A DNA stretch of 64,000 bases from the NCBI GenBank assembly GCA_944548615.1, contig OX155963.1, positions 22,195,518-22,259,517 of the forward strand, read 5' to 3'. This stretch comes from Micropterix aruncella (Eukaryota > Arthropoda > Insecta > Lepidoptera > Micropterigidae). This document shows, one piece after another, positions 1 through 11,443 of this stretch (position 1 is its first letter; the number at the start of each line of letters is the position of its first letter). Both the position numbers and the translations under genes were made by a program. The notes beneath the pieces are model-generated. The model was given only the letters and a program-made list of their open reading frames with translations. It did no database searches and was not told the origin of the DNA.

Positions 1-1
1 A

Positions 2-613
2 CTAGACCTTATGCCAGAATGGCTAAGGAAATGGCGGATTGTCGTTAACGCGGCTAAGTCCGAAGCGATCATCACCGGCTCACTCAAAGTTTACCCGGAG
101 CCGGTGAAACTCGGCGGCACCCCGGTACCGTGGAAGAACACGGTCAAGTACCTCGGGGTGCATATCGACCGTCGCCTTAACTTTGCGCACCACGCGAAAG
201 CAACAATTGCCGCTTCGAAATCCGCCTTCTACGCGCTGCTGCCCGTTCTCCGTTCGACCGCGATCCCGGCGAAGACACGTCTGCTGATGCTGAAGATGTA
301 CGTGAGGACGAAACTCACGTACGCGGCACCGGCCTGGTACCACCTCATCTCGGCATCGCAGCGGAGTAACATCCAGCGAGTGCTGAACGTGGGGCTAAGA
401 AAAGTGTCGGGAGCCCCTTGGTACGTCCGAAATGCGACTCTGGAACGCGATTTTAGCGAAACAGAGTCCGTGGAGGAACACGTAAAGCGCCTCGCGCGCG
501 CTATGTACCGCAGGGCCGACACCTCGCCTCACGAGCACATCCGCCAGCTCGCTCCTCTGCACACCAGACCACCAGATGTCCGGAAGCCGTACCCGCGCAG
601 TCTGCTTGATTAG
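2..613 (+). pseudogene. Jockey-type LINE reverse transcriptase, C-terminal part
   Basis: This is the 3' end of the second ORF of a jockey-like non-LTR retrotransposon, running in from beyond the left edge of the window. The frame is open from base 2 and ends at the TAG at 611-613, about 203 codons. The sequence starts after the catalytic YADD box, in the RT thumb: LRKWRIVVNAAKSEAI, then KYLGVHIDRRLNF, then KTRLLMLKMYVRTKLTYAAP. These blocks are typical of jockey pol proteins in insects. The reading frame has no breaks and its GC content is higher than the surrounding DNA, so it could come from a fairly young copy. The 5' part cannot be judged because it lies outside the window. Confidence 0.85.
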
Positions 614-1260
614 CGGACCACCAGCGCGGGTATCGCAGCACAGCAGCCTTGCCACAAAAGATGTCATTACCAACTCCCGTCACAATCCTTCACGATAAGG
701 TGCCTAAGCACATAACAATGAGTCTTGCCACAGGGCACAAAGCCCTGTGACGCCATTCCAGAAAGCCGGGCCAATGGGCCCGGCTCACGTGAAACCCCAC
801 GAAAAGGCAAAATGCCTAGTGGAAGATGTCACGGGCCTCTAGCAAGGCCCGTCGACAGATATTTGATTTCGATCAATATCATTCCTGTTGGGCAGTTATC
901 GCGCTACACATCTTCATCATTCCCTGGAGGACAGTATCCGCGCATTATCAAGTACTCGCGCTCTTCTTTATCTTCGAGTCAACAAATCACGCATAGTATA
1001 CGCGACTACCTTTATCTTCGAATCTATCGCGGCGCTTCACACTTCGGATACACAACCACGGCTTCACCTCGCGCCCACACTACCTACACAACGGCGAAAT
1101 AACAATCAAGGCGTTACGAACTGGCAACCGACTATAGACCTTCTGAATAAATACTTCAACTTCAACATCCACGACTTTCAATAACGGAGAAAACAACTTG
1201 ATGAGAACCACCCTTCGCTCACAATTAATTGGAGTCTAGTGAAGGGTGGCCACTCTCACA
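614..1260 (+). other. Probable 3' UTR of the jockey-type LINE, with stem-loops
   Basis: This GC-richer stretch follows the LINE stop codon. It carries consecutive short perfect hairpins: 729-736 with 742-749 (8 bp), 764-772 with 777-785 (9 bp), 805-809 with 813-817 (5 bp) and 831-837 with 846-852 (7 bp). An imperfect ccaccctt/aagggtgg pair lies near 1210-1250. Two short open frames here (725-1102, 888-1184) match no family I recognise and are probably chance. The base composition becomes AT-rich after about 1260, which I take as the approximate end of the element. Confidence 0.5.
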
Positions 1261-4140
1261 AGTCTTTTGCAAACTTTTAAAATGTAGTCATAATAGTATT
1301 ATGTAAGTAATAAATATGGAAGAGAATTTATATTGTTAAACATACGGTTATATTGAATTGTTAAAATTGTAGTTTGGACTTAAAAAATACTCCATTAGAT
1401 TTGGTTGTTTTATTCATATTCATTTTATTAGTATACTGGTATACAAGTCAGATACAGATTAGCAAACATCCATACATGTTAGCGAAAAATTTTTTAACGT
1501 AAAGAAAAAAACAATAAACAAAAAAACTCAAAAAACACAAGAATATTGTAAAAAGAGGAAATATAAGACAAAATGCAAAGAGATCATTAAACGCTTTAGC
1601 CACTAAAGTATTTTAGACTTCACTCGAGTATTATTCCTCCAGTGAGTAAAACGCCTTATTTGTGAGGTACCTCTTAAGACGTCTCTTAACCACGTCAAGA
1701 GATTGCGCCTGCCTCAATCACCTCTTCCATAATATCGAGAATCATCGAGAGCAAGAGTGCTTCTTCTAGGGTATCCTTCTTATCACGATTATTATACTAT
1801 TACTTCTTATTACGCCCCAACCGCAAACCAATGTAGGCGCGAATCGTTTTGAAGTCTTAAAAAAAATGAAAGATACATTTTGCCTAAAAACAAATTTCTT
1901 CTTGTTTAATGTATTTAGGACCACAGGTCTGTCTGTCCATCTGTCTGAATGTCAGGAAAAGTGATGGGTCATTCCGAGTGCATCCTGGCTCTAAACCCCA
2001 CTCGTCTACCCGGAAGAAATCCGCGGACATGCCTGGTGTATCCTAAAATCCCATTCTTTCATAATTCCAATAATTCTACAATGTTTGATTCCTTCAATTT
2101 TTTTAAGTACATACCTGAGTACTTACATTATGCATTACCGCAAGAACAATATCTGAGCTTGAAATTTTCAGTCAGAACTGCGTGCATGTTCTCAACACAC
2201 CGTGATTTCTCGCTCTGTCCGTGACAGAGAAAATGTGATAAAGTCTTTCACGCGAGTGCCGTGTACTTTCAGGAAGTATCATCATCTGAGGTAGCTACCT
2301 AACAGCTGAGCAGCCAAGGAGACTAAGAGGTAGCTGCGTTTTAAGGTACTCCTTTTATAATTATTGGCTAGTATCTGGGTAATTATTTTATAATTCCCAG
2401 CTCCTACTAACGCATTTCTAAAATTACAGTGCGCGGCCTGACGTTCAGGATATCAAAAAATCCAAAAATCCCAAATTATACAGCCCAATGTCCAAAATTA
2501 TACTGACCACTCCGGCTTCTTTTATATTCATATAATATATAAAGATATCAAAGTCTAGTTTCGCTAATTAATAAACCTTTTACATGTTATTATCAATCGG
2601 AAATATTCGGGAGTCGATTAGGGAGTCGGATGCACGGCTTCGGCTCGTAGGCGCGAGCGATAGGTGATTCTGGAAGCATACTAGTTCTCGGAGGGGAAGG
2701 AAGTGTCGGTGAGGTGGAGAGGTGGTCATCGGAAGGAGTTGGCTCCTCGGAATGGATTGACTCGTCGGTTCGGTGGAGTGGTGGAAACAAGGAGTAGCTG
2801 GCTTGTCGGAACTCGTAACTAGGAGAATGCCACATAGAATTATAAGAAAAACATTATAGAATATTTTAAGCAAATATTTTAAGGAGATTTTGAGAGACGT
2901 GGAATACTTTTCTTAAAATGTTTTTAATGCCCATCGCCGAGCGCAAGGACGTGACACATGATACCGTGAGTATTGTGCACACGACGATTTTTTAAAAATC
3001 GCACGCGCCGACCCCGCCGCCCCACCATCGTTATAATTTGAGAAGTAACAGCAGCAGTTTGCCGCCTACCCGTTGAACAACGGATGACGATTGACAGTAC
3101 TTTAGTCTACCCTGGACAACGGCGGCTGCAACATCTCCGAAACGTCGAGTGCTACAAACATCAAGCGGTAAATTTGTTTTATCCTATTTATAACTCCAAA
3201 CAAACGCGATAATCTTCGATTTCATATCACAGCCCTCTACTATTATATTGACGCCAAAATGTTATAAGGGATATAAAGAAAGGGAACTTCGACAAAGATC
3301 GCTCGGACGGAAACGCTGGTCATATATGATACGATCCCAAAATTAATAATTTTGAGAGAATTTTGAAGAAGTAATTGCTCGTATGTCCTCCAGAGGCTGA
3401 GAAGTATAAACTATGCATATCTATTCGAAATATGCCCTAAAGCCACAAAATCATTTTAACGAAAACCCGACGTTTTATATAACCAGGCGGCCTCAGAACT
3501 AGCCATGGGCGAGATTTTCAAATCTAAAATAAATTATATAAGTTGCATATTTATCTATGAATAATTTAGCCTCTCTCATTGTATATTTGTTTAAATTTCA
3601 AGACCAACATTATTGTAGAAGCATCTGATTAGTGAGGAGTACTATAATATAGATATCATAAAGTAATTTTTTGTGAATTCTCATTACCATTTATTATTTT
3701 TAGACATTTGTATTATTGCAAGGACTATTTTAGTGCCTTTTTGTTAAATCATTATATTGATTTGTTTTAATATTTTTGACTATTTATAATTTCTGACGAT
3801 TGAATATGAATATTTATTATTATTCCAGTGACCATTCTACTTTTAGGGAAATCGTTTTTTTTATAAGAAAATATTTATGATAATTATATTACAAATTGAT
3901 TATTAATTGAATACTTTTAGGACTATTTTTTGGATCTTTGTTAGTATCGGACATTTATTTTCGTGCGATGCAGCCTGGCGTGAAATAGAAAACTGGAAAT
4001 CTGTAAAGCCGAATGTTATAATATTGCCATAATATTATTATCATTGTTGTTTATCCCTTTATTGTTTATTAGGTATCAGTGTACTTTGTTAACTATAAAA
4101 TATTTTCATATATTATATATATCGTATCTAGAGTAAATTT
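1261..4140. other. AT-rich intergenic DNA, no gene recognised
   Basis: No convincing coding region is seen here. A GC-richer patch at 1910-2060 contains imperfect gtctgtct repeats. Another at 2600-2830 is rich in GGAG/GGTGG, and its minus-strand open frames look like composition artefacts. At 2930-3175 there is a GC-rich block with a near-palindrome cgatttttt-aaaaatcg followed by 'acatctccgaaacgtcgag', a CCGAAACGT-type motif found in 5' regions of some retroelements. That could be the head of a dead element, but I cannot assign it. The last few hundred bases (about 3900-4140) are probably LINE 3' UTR, because an (attga)n tail follows. Confidence 0.4.
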
Positions 4141-4183
4141 CAACAATCTGTAAAGAATTTAGAAAAATAAATTGAATTGAATT
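4141..4183 (+). repeat. LINE 3' terminal tail, (aattg)n
   Basis: The sequence 'aaataaattgaattgaattg' is a short run of a 5-bp unit directly after an A-rich stretch. CR1- and jockey-like LINEs end in such short tandem units, so this marks the 3' terminus of a plus-strand LINE whose 3' UTR occupies the preceding AT-rich DNA. Confidence 0.5.
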
Positions 4184-4189
4184 GTAATA

Positions 4190-4515
4190 ATACTATTGAG
4201 ACGACAACACTGCTATTTAAAATAGATTCGTTATTTTATCGGCGCAACTTAAATGATGCTCTATACCTTTATAAAATATTCAATGGCATATTCGATTGCT
4301 CTGACCTGGAGGGCGAAATTAATATTAGCGCCTTAATGAGAACCACGTGCCAATTTAACCCTTTTCGATTGCCACGTTTTAAAACAAATTCATCCAGAAA
4401 TGGTGCACTCACACGCTGCTGTGAGTTTTATATTTCCCATTTAAATGGTATTAACGTTTAAAAAAATCCGGAAGTACTCCGTAAAAAAATCATAACCAAT
4501 ACAACTAACTGACTA
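4190..4515 (+). pseudogene. CR1/jockey-like LINE, extreme C-terminal RT fragment
   Basis: The reading frame encodes FYRRNLNDALYLYKIFNG, then IFDCSDLEGEIN, then LPRFKTNSSRNGALTRCCE. This matches the conserved C-terminal tail that follows the RT domain in CR1-like LINEs; the same layout is seen in the better-preserved LINE at 49.4-52.3 kb (LLLRILNGSIDCPELLSKI, then VFKTKYRRNSYFIRVCE). Only about 90 codons survive, and the frame stops at 4459-4461 with related sequence (NPEVLRKKIITNTTN) continuing after the stop. It is a 5'-truncated, decayed insertion. Confidence 0.7.
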
Positions 4516-5620
4516 TTCGTATAGCTATTTAACTGATTATTATTACTATTATTTTATTTTATGACAATGTTTATTATTATTTTATATTAATTACATTTGC
4601 ACAAGAAATTTGGACAATCTATCGGACATTCTAGAGACCCGACCCTCACTTTAATGTTCACGCTCACTCTCAGTATTTCAGTATTCAGTCTTCAATTAAT
4701 TAATTAAGAATACACAATAAAAGCATGAATAATCAATTAAAGCTAGTTATCGCATATTATAAATCGTCAGGTGCTAGTAATATATTGATATACGTATAAA
4801 ACTAATCAAGCTCTACACCCGCACACACAGCGCAAAAGATTCCGTTACATAGATATATACATATATACAGGTCAAGCTAATAAAATCGTTATAAAAATAA
4901 TATAATCTAAAAATTTAGTAGGTACCTCATAACTCCGTTATTGGTAATGCTAAGAATTGAAAACAAGTGTCTTAGAATCTTAAGAATAATGCTGTAATTC
5001 ACTTTGCTGTAAGTCATTTCTTATTGTTTTAGTGGTTTACCATTTAAATTTAAATTAAAAATCGAAAATGCTAGGTAGAAAATAACGGATTTGCAAATTG
5101 AATCTGAAAATATGGTTATTATAGCTGATAATTAGAACATCGACGTATTATTTTTAGCTTCATCGCGGCGAAAATTTGATAAATGAAATCTTGTATCACA
5201 ACCGGATTTAAAAAAAATAATTTTGTTGAACTTGGTATCTTGAAGTCCTGGTTAATTAATCATACGAGGAATCTAAGAGAAATTCCCTATAGTGCTGTGC
5301 AAAAGTCAATTCCGAAGGGTATGAAATAAACTATGAGAGAGTGCGAGAAATAGGGGTTCCTAATTTCCTATGCAATGAATAGTTGTCAATTTTATGCGAA
5401 GCATGGGTATTGTATAACTAGGGTAATAATTTTAAATGTTTCAAAGTAACCATCACTGTAAAATTATGGGAAATAACCTTAAAGTAATGGGTACCTCTAC
5501 ATATTCAATTAGTCATAACTCTACACTCCCGGTGGCATCAAGGCCCACACTCTGCCGACACCGCCGTCGCACAATAGGTTGTCCAGTACAATCCATGAGG
5601 CGAAATTGGTATTTTTCAGA
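4516..5620. other. AT-rich intergenic DNA, nothing recognised
   Basis: No gene, RNA or terminal-repeat structure could be supported here. Short runs such as 'tatatacatatataca' near 4853 are low-complexity only. Confidence 0.5.
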
Positions 5621-5624
5621 TATT

Positions 5625-5830
5625 ACTTGTATCATCATCATTATCATAAGTCGGTAGACGTCCACTGTTGGACCTAGGCCTTCCCATAGAAAGCCATGAC
5701 GAACGGTCATGAGCCGCCTTTATTCATCCACTTCCTGAGACCGTGGCAGTGTCACTAGTCCATCTTGTGGGGAGCAGTCCCACAATGCGACCTCCGGTTC
5801 ATGGTCGTCATTTTATAGCCTTTTCTCCCA
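5625..5830 (-). pseudogene. RTE-type LINE 3' fragment (lepidopteran)
   Basis: Read on the minus strand, the sequence carries remnants of the C-terminal end of an RTE-clade pol protein: a degraded 'GRxxG.PPTRWTD' block, then 'AAHDRSSWLSMG', ending in a (TGA)n-like tail at 5630-5650. The '+' strand motif 'gtagacgtccactgttgga' is the familiar lepidopteran RTE tail signature. The frame contains several stops, so this is an old 5'-truncated copy of about 200 bp. Confidence 0.75.
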
Positions 5831-6224
5831 ACAGTTAACGGTTCTGCGAGCATGCTGCGAGTTAACGGTGCTGCGAGTATAGCATGCCCAGTGCTGTTTT
5901 AAGTTAATAATTTTACAAGCTAGTGACTTTGGTTCTTCTGAGGATTTTCTTGTTTTGGATCCTATCACGCAGTGAAACTCTAAGCATAGTTCTCTCTATG
6001 GCTCAATTCGCGACTAAAATACTCATATTTTCACTAGTACTTTTCATAAGATACAGTAGATTAATAAATAAAACTGTAGTCATATGAAACTTTGGACATT
6101 TGTGTATTCCTATACTATTATTAGTTAGAACATTTGAATGTATAAGTATTATTTTAATTATGCGATATAATGTTCAGGATGGTGCCACATGTCGCATAGT
6201 GTTAAGTCATTAGATTAGATTAGT
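5831..6224. other. Intergenic DNA, nothing recognised
   Basis: Only a small repetition of 'tgctgcgag(t)taacggt' at 5835-5880 is noticeable. There is no coding or terminal-repeat signal. Confidence 0.4.
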
Positions 6225-6335
6225 CACGCTTCACATTAGGGTTGATTGCAAGAGATTTTCGTATGTATATAAACTCGCCCATCGTGAAATTTTACATTTA
6301 AGTGGAGATACAAACAAACAAACAATCGTAGCCAT
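6225..6335 (+). repeat. SINE 3' fragment with (CAAA)n tail
   Basis: The segment 'gattgcaagagattttcgtatg', then 'aaactcgcccat', then 'acaaacaaacaaacaa' matches the 3' body and tail of the tRNA-derived SINE seen complete on the minus strand at 56595-56883 (there 'gttgtaagagattgtcatatg', then 'aaacgcgcccat'). The tRNA-like head is missing, so this is a 5'-truncated or decayed copy. Confidence 0.6.
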
Positions 6336-7436
6336 TATTAACGCCCTCGTGAAAAATTGCCAGCTAGTTTTATTGGGATACCCACTGTGCGCCGCGCTCT
6401 CGTACTCTCGGTTTCAACAATTACGGCCTTATGGCGGTTTAAACTCAATTAAGTGCGTCGTAACTCTTCAAAGGAAACTTAACCAGAGGCCCCAAGGTGC
6501 CGACTCCTGAGAGTTTCATGACGATTTTACTATGCGCTCTTAAAGTAGCATTTAATTTTCAATTAAGATCTTCTCTGAGGAGGCGTGTTTATCTTGCTTG
6601 CTAGAAATTCGTTGTATCAGTTAGTAAATATACCTCCAGTAAATTGGTTAGTTATTAAGAGAATTATGACTGTCGTACAAATACACGGTCCCACACTACT
6701 CGAATAACTTTTCTGCATATTAGGGGAGACAACTGAAAAACATGTATTTAAATATACATCGTGGAATTTAAATTGCGCAAAAACTTTAAGGGGTGATTCT
6801 ACCCGATAAATATATATTTTTTTAAAGTTTCGTGCGTAATTTAAGTTCCACGATGTATGTGGCAAATACCATTATTGTTGATGTTGACTCGAAAGGCGGG
6901 AATACTTCCTAGGCAATCTCTTACTACTAACTATTCGTAATAATATTACGATTTACGGGGTCTCGATTCTTGAATCAACATAGAAAAAGTCGTATACGAC
7001 ATGACATCATTCTCTATCGCTTTTAAATTGATTTAAACAAAGAACGTAAAAGGAATCGATCAGACTTCAATCACCATAACGACAATGCCTAGATAACTAT
7101 AATTCAAAATTATGTTCTCTTGGAAAGAATAATAATTTGAGATTTAACAAACATCGTAGTTGTCAAACTTGTTAAAGATTCCTATAGATATCGACATTAA
7201 ATAAGTTCGCTTTCCACCATCATAAATATGACGGAAAATAATGAAACTACAACTGATAGTTTCAAGTAACGAAGATTTTAATATCCAATTCAACTGCCTT
7301 CAGGATATTGCTTACAAGAAACGCCGCGAGTTGTATTAGCTGGCAGGAAGCGAAGTATGTGTGTAAAACAGGAAGTAAATTAAAATTGATCTGTATAAGA
7401 ACGCTGTATTGGGTGTGTTTGCTGTTTTGTTTAATA
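6336..7436. other. Intergenic DNA, nothing recognised
   Basis: AT-rich DNA without convincing open frames, terminal repeats or RNA structures. Confidence 0.4.
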
Positions 7437-7439
7437 GGA

Positions 7440-7624
7440 AGAGTCGACTACAACGGGCGATCCTGTCACCCCAGGAACTTTTATCGATAATGATCGTTCT
7501 GTCTCCCTTGAGGTGAACGTAGAAGACTTGATGACGAGTACAAACTTACCATCCAACAAAGCCAACATGCCCGTCAGGGGGCAACGCCTTACGGCGAGGC
7601 ACTTGGAAGGCGGGCCAACTCGCC
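7440..7624 (+). repeat. Family B repeat, 5' part (interrupted by a LINE)
   Basis: The sequence begins 'gtcgactacaacgggcgat' and matches the heads of the family B copies at 25265, 37597, 39073 and 39767. In the shared reading frame it encodes STTTGDPVTPGTFIDNDRS, then VNVEDL. The other half of the same copy resumes at 8513 after an inserted LINE fragment. The frame stays open into the LINE, but this looks coincidental. Confidence 0.65.
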
Positions 7625-8512
7625 CCTTAATCAAAACCATCTATTACGCTTTAGTCAATAGTATACTATCATATGGGATCCTTGGATGGGGTGGCGCGTC
7701 ACTTTCAGCTCTAGATCCCTTAATTAAGGCACAAAAGTCAATAATTAGGGTAATAAATAAAAAGCCTTTTAGGTTCTCCAGCGACCACTTATTTAAAGAG
7801 TTCCGAGTCCTAGACATACGCCAATTGTATGTGAAAGTATCGACAATATCTTATTACACCCACACAGAGCGGCATATGATTAAATCTCATACTATCAGAA
7901 CACGCGCAGTTACAGCCATGCAACATGATGTTCCCCTTATGAAAACTAAATTCGCCCAACGACATTTTTCTTTTCTAGCTGTCCGACTACACAATAGAAT
8001 ACATTCGGAATTAAAAGTGAAGTTAGATGCCATACGAGGAAGAAAAATTATGACGGAATGGTTGATTGAGCTAGGAAGAAACGAAACGGAGAAATTAGTT
8101 AATTATAGTGCTGTATAAGAGAATACCAAACTACATTAAATTACTACTTTTATGTATATGTATAGATTATATGTATAAATGTATATATGTATATATGTGT
8201 ATGTATATGTGTAGATGTATATGTTTATATGTGTATGTGTATATATGATTATTTAATATTATTATGTATATTATGTTACTAAATTATAAGTAGGTATATG
8301 TAAAATTTGTGTAAATATAGAGCTACCACGTAAAGCAATGCTACATTATGTCACACTTACCAACTAAAAAAAAAAAAAGGAAAAAAGAATACATAAAAGT
8401 CTACCTTAGTACGGGCATTACTCCAGCAAGGTAGATTTTAATCTTATTAATCTAGTATTATATATATGTGTGTGAAATATTATTAAATAAAAAAAAATTA
8501 AAAATAAAAATT
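7625..8512 (+). pseudogene. 5'-truncated LINE (RT C-terminus plus 3' UTR) inserted in family B
   Basis: Residues TIYYALVNSILSYGILGWGG, then PLIKAQKSIIRVINKKP, then LFKEFRVLDIRQLY are the post-RT C-terminal region of a jockey/CR1-like LINE; the relative at 63446 reads TVYYALCESLITYGIIGWGG. The open frame ends at 8118. The rest is 3' UTR with a degenerate tatgta/tatgtg microsatellite (8150-8270), an A-run at 8366-8390 and a final A-rich tail at about 8483-8512. Family B sequence lies on both sides, so the LINE landed inside a family B copy. No clear target duplication could be read. Confidence 0.7.
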
Positions 8513-8850
8513 ACGAGTTTTAGCAGGATATCTCCGTCAAGATTTAACCATCAGGATACTTCCGTTCTGCCGACTGATTACGGGTTCGAGGTTGCTTGCT
8601 CGGTCCTCTATCTGCCGTATCTATCGCGGACCAATGGCATTTTTTGCACGGATCTGAACTCAGGCTCTGGCAGCCAAATGGCCATTTCAAGAGTGAAAGA
8701 CGTCGCATCAACATCCATCCCGCTGTTTAGGAAACAAAGTCATTTCCAGAAACCCCGAATTCGAAACAAAATAGTAAAAAAGAGTATGCGCCTCTCGAGG
8801 ATTTCAAATTCTTTGACACCACTATTTTCAAAAACTTCTATACTTTAGCC
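8513..8850 (+). repeat. Family B repeat, 3' part (resumes after LINE)
   Basis: The segment 'gcaggatatctccgtcaag', then 'cttgctcggtcctctatctgccg', then 'tatcgcggaccaatggcat', then 'atttcaagagtgaaagacg', then 'tttaggaaacaaag' matches in order the interior of the family B copy at 39250-39500. It is the second half of the element that begins at 7440. Confidence 0.6.
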
Positions 8851-8987
8851 GAATGTTGAGTCCCTTTTCACTATTTACCAAATTTGTCTGTCAATTTACC
8901 AATAGTTTTTTTTGACAACAACGACTACAACTAGCTATGAACCATTCTGGTTCATGGTTCTGGTTCATTCTATGTATTCTGCAAACG

Positions 8988-9195
8988 CGACTGCCCACAA
9001 AAATAATGTAATATGTTTAGGGTTCATGTACTGTATGTTTTCCTTTTCTTTATTCCACTATAACTTGTAAATTAATGAACCAATTTAGAAAAATAGTATT
9101 GTTAGAATCGCTATGTCATCTCGAGTGTCATGAGGTACCCTGGTTCTCCAAATACCAAGAAAGTAGTTATCTAAATATCAAAATGTCCATACGTG
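8988..9195 (+). repeat. Family A repeat, partial copy
   Basis: It shows the family landmarks in order: 'gactgcccacaaaaat', then 'ggttcatgtactgtatg', 'tttctttattccactataac', 'gaaccaatttagaaa', 'ttgttagaatcgctatgtcat', 'gtgtcatgaggtacc'. The same order is found at 9545, 21770 and 22849, and inverted at 24890 and 59165. The 3' part is missing. No coding capacity is seen. Confidence 0.6.
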
Positions 9196-9544
9196 CGACG
9201 ACCCTTTGCTCTCATATAAGGAGAAAGCAGCGTCTTCGATATAATTCGCGGCTGTGTTACGTGTTGGTTTTATTATGACAGTCATTTGACGGTTTATTTG
9301 TTCGTTGTTCTTCTTTCCAGCCGCCAGGAATAATACATGTAAAGCCAGTAACGAATATAAGTTTTATTTAGCAAAAATAAATATAAAAAATACTTTATTA
9401 ATTTACTCCACAAAATATTATAAATTTTTTAGTGACGGTTCTTACGAATTTATTCATTTCTGACATTTTGGAAAACTATATTATGTAAAGAATTTATTCA
9501 ACTCGGAAAAAACCAGTATGTAGTACCCATTTTTTCTGAAGAAT

Positions 9545-9835
9545 AGTCCATTTACTAAACGACTGCCTAACAAAAAGGAGTGTAATGCCCTCATGGTTCA
9601 TGTATGTATGTTTTCCGTTTCTTTATTTTACCATAACGTCTAAATGCTTGAACCGATTTAGAGATGTGTGATATCGTCAGCGTCGTTATGTCTTTCCAGG
9701 TGTCATAGGGTACCTAAACTATCCAAATGTCAAATAAATAATTGCACAAATGTCAATAAATTAGGATAAATACATAGAAAAAACATTCACTATCAAATGA
9801 AAGATCTGTTTGAGTAAATTGTGGACATCATGATT
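9545..9835 (+). repeat. Family A repeat
   Basis: A second plus-strand copy starts 350 bp after the previous one. Landmarks are 'gactgcctaacaaaaagga', 'ggttcatgtatgtatg', 'ttgaaccgatttagaga', 'gtgtgatatcgtcag', 'tccaaatgtcaaataa', 'atgaaagatctg'. It is better preserved than the 8988 copy. The nature of the family (SINE-like, LINE 3' end or MITE) is unknown to me. Confidence 0.6.
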
Positions 9836-10462
9836 ATCGCAGAATGCGCAATCGTTTTTAAGCACTGGATGTTTACGAAGGTAACACGCCTCAATGGGCC
9901 GGGCCGTAGCGTAGCATCAGTACATTGAATTTTGTTTCAACGAATAGCGCTTCAATAAAGGGCTTTATTTCCAAAAGACGTGCTTTTCTGAGCGAACAAA
10001 TTGTTTGTAATAATTATAAATACACAACTTCACTTTTTGTACCGAGGGATTCTGTTTTTTTTTTTAAATTATGCCGTATTGGTGGCTGCAGTGTTGCATT
10101 CATACGAACTTCGTTTATTTTATTGTAAAATTGCCCTTCATATTGAAGGTAGGTAAATAATTTCATAGTGAACGAACTGAAATGAACCTCAAGCATTTGA
10201 CGACTTACAGGGGTTCGCAACGAGCGATTTTCGAACAGAATAAGCATACTGCTAGAATTACCATATAAAAAGAGTTTTATAATTATAAATTAACCTAAAA
10301 TTTAGATACATAAGTGCTTTTAAAAATAGTAATCTAAGAAATTAAATCATATTGGTTTATATTGCTTTATCTAATATCTTAAAAAAGCGTCCTCGCGTTC
10401 TTGCAAAGTTTCAATGAAAGATTAGCCTGGGGGCTCAATAAACGTTAGTCTACTAGGGTTAA
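9836..10462. other. Intergenic DNA, nothing recognised
   Basis: No gene or repeat structure is supported until the TTAA-flanked MITE at 10463. Confidence 0.4.
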
Positions 10463-10703
10463 CCCCTCAAATGAATGGCGATTAGCTCGGGTTGCCTACG
10501 GCAAAATGTACATAAATTTATATTTACATTTACATTTACATTTACATAGAGCGGGGTTTACTATAGAGCTATAGCATTACTATAGAGCGGATTACTATAA
10601 AGCGGCGCACATTTACATTTATATTTACATTTATATAAATTTATATACATTTTGTATACATTTTGCCAAGGCATCCCTTAAGGGACGCCTCACATTTGAG
10701 GGG
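10463..10703. mobile_element. piggyBac-type MITE
   Basis: A 241-bp element bounded on both sides by TTAA (10459-10462 and 10704-10707). Its ends are inverted: it starts CCCCTCAAATG and ends CATTTGAGGGG. A second inverted block, GGCAAAATGTA, lies inside both ends (about 10500 and 10655-10670). The interior is made of imperfect (tttaca)n runs around a repeated 'actatagagc' core. TTAA duplication with C-rich ends is the hallmark of the piggyBac superfamily. There is no coding sequence, so it depends on a transposase elsewhere. Confidence 0.8.
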
Positions 10704-10707
10704 TTAA

Positions 10708-11260
10708 TATTCCACGTACCTAAACCTCCCGCATTTTTGCCTAGTCTCATCATTTGTGAATCTTCTAAAGGGTACTAGGTATCCGCGTGGGTCTTTCAAG
10801 TATCCGTGAGCTGTAATTGGAAAACCGCCTCCGAAAAGATAAGATTTCATACGCGCCACTCGAGACGGATTTCAGCTGGACAAAATGTAATTTGCGAGGG
10901 TTTCTTTCCAAATAGGAAATGGTCCTTAATGGAGGTGGATGGGCTGAGGAGGGGCGGTAGTAGAGGATAGGAAGAGGGAGGTTATAAGGAAAAATTATCT
11001 GGAGGATACTAGAGATTTCCGCTGTATCGCGTACACTTCTTCAGCTGTTTGTTGTGGAAAAGGGAAAAAAAGAAAATAAATTGGAGCTGTATTATTTTCA
11101 TTTGATCTTCAGGTTATTTCATATTATGTCATGTCCTTGTCCTATATGCATAAACTATTGGTAATACTGTATATTAATCGCAAAAGTATATACTTGTTAT
11201 CGCAATCGTATATACTTGTAATCGCAAAAGTATACCTATATTAATAGTAAAAGTGTATAT
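10708..11260. other. Intergenic DNA, nothing recognised
   Basis: A purine-rich patch lies at 10920-10990. There is otherwise no supported feature. Confidence 0.4.
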
Positions 11261-11262
11261 AT

Positions 11263-11392
11263 GGCCTGGTGGCATAGTGGTTAGGTCGCCTGATCTTACA
11301 TTGCAAGGTTCCCGTCGATTCCCGGCTGGGTCACCATTTTCCGTTGTAATAAAATTAACGGAATTGAATTTCAATTCTACCTATATTCAATT
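11263..11392 (+). repeat. tRNA-derived SINE, head portion
   Basis: The sequence is tRNA-like, with a pol III A-box-like 'tggcatagtggttagg' and a B-box region 'gattcccggctgggtcacca', followed by a non-tRNA body ('ttttccgttgtaataaaattaacgg'). It matches the minus-strand copy at 56595-56883. The 3' body and tail are missing here. Confidence 0.7.
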
Positions 11393-11395
11393 ACA

Positions 11396-11443
11396 CACTT
11401 TGCTGTCATAACACAATTTGCTCTTTAAATTGACAGCAAAGTG
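11396..11443. repeat. 13-bp perfect inverted repeat
   Basis: CACTTTGCTGTCA at 11396-11408 is repeated inverted at 11431-11443, with a 22-base loop. It lies just after the SINE head. No function is apparent. Confidence 0.6.

Noticed and set aside
7440..8118. A single open frame of 226 codons joining the family B head peptide to a LINE RT C-terminus, suggesting a fusion gene
   Set aside because: Family B resumes at 8513 after the LINE tail, so the LINE is simply inserted and the shared frame is chance.
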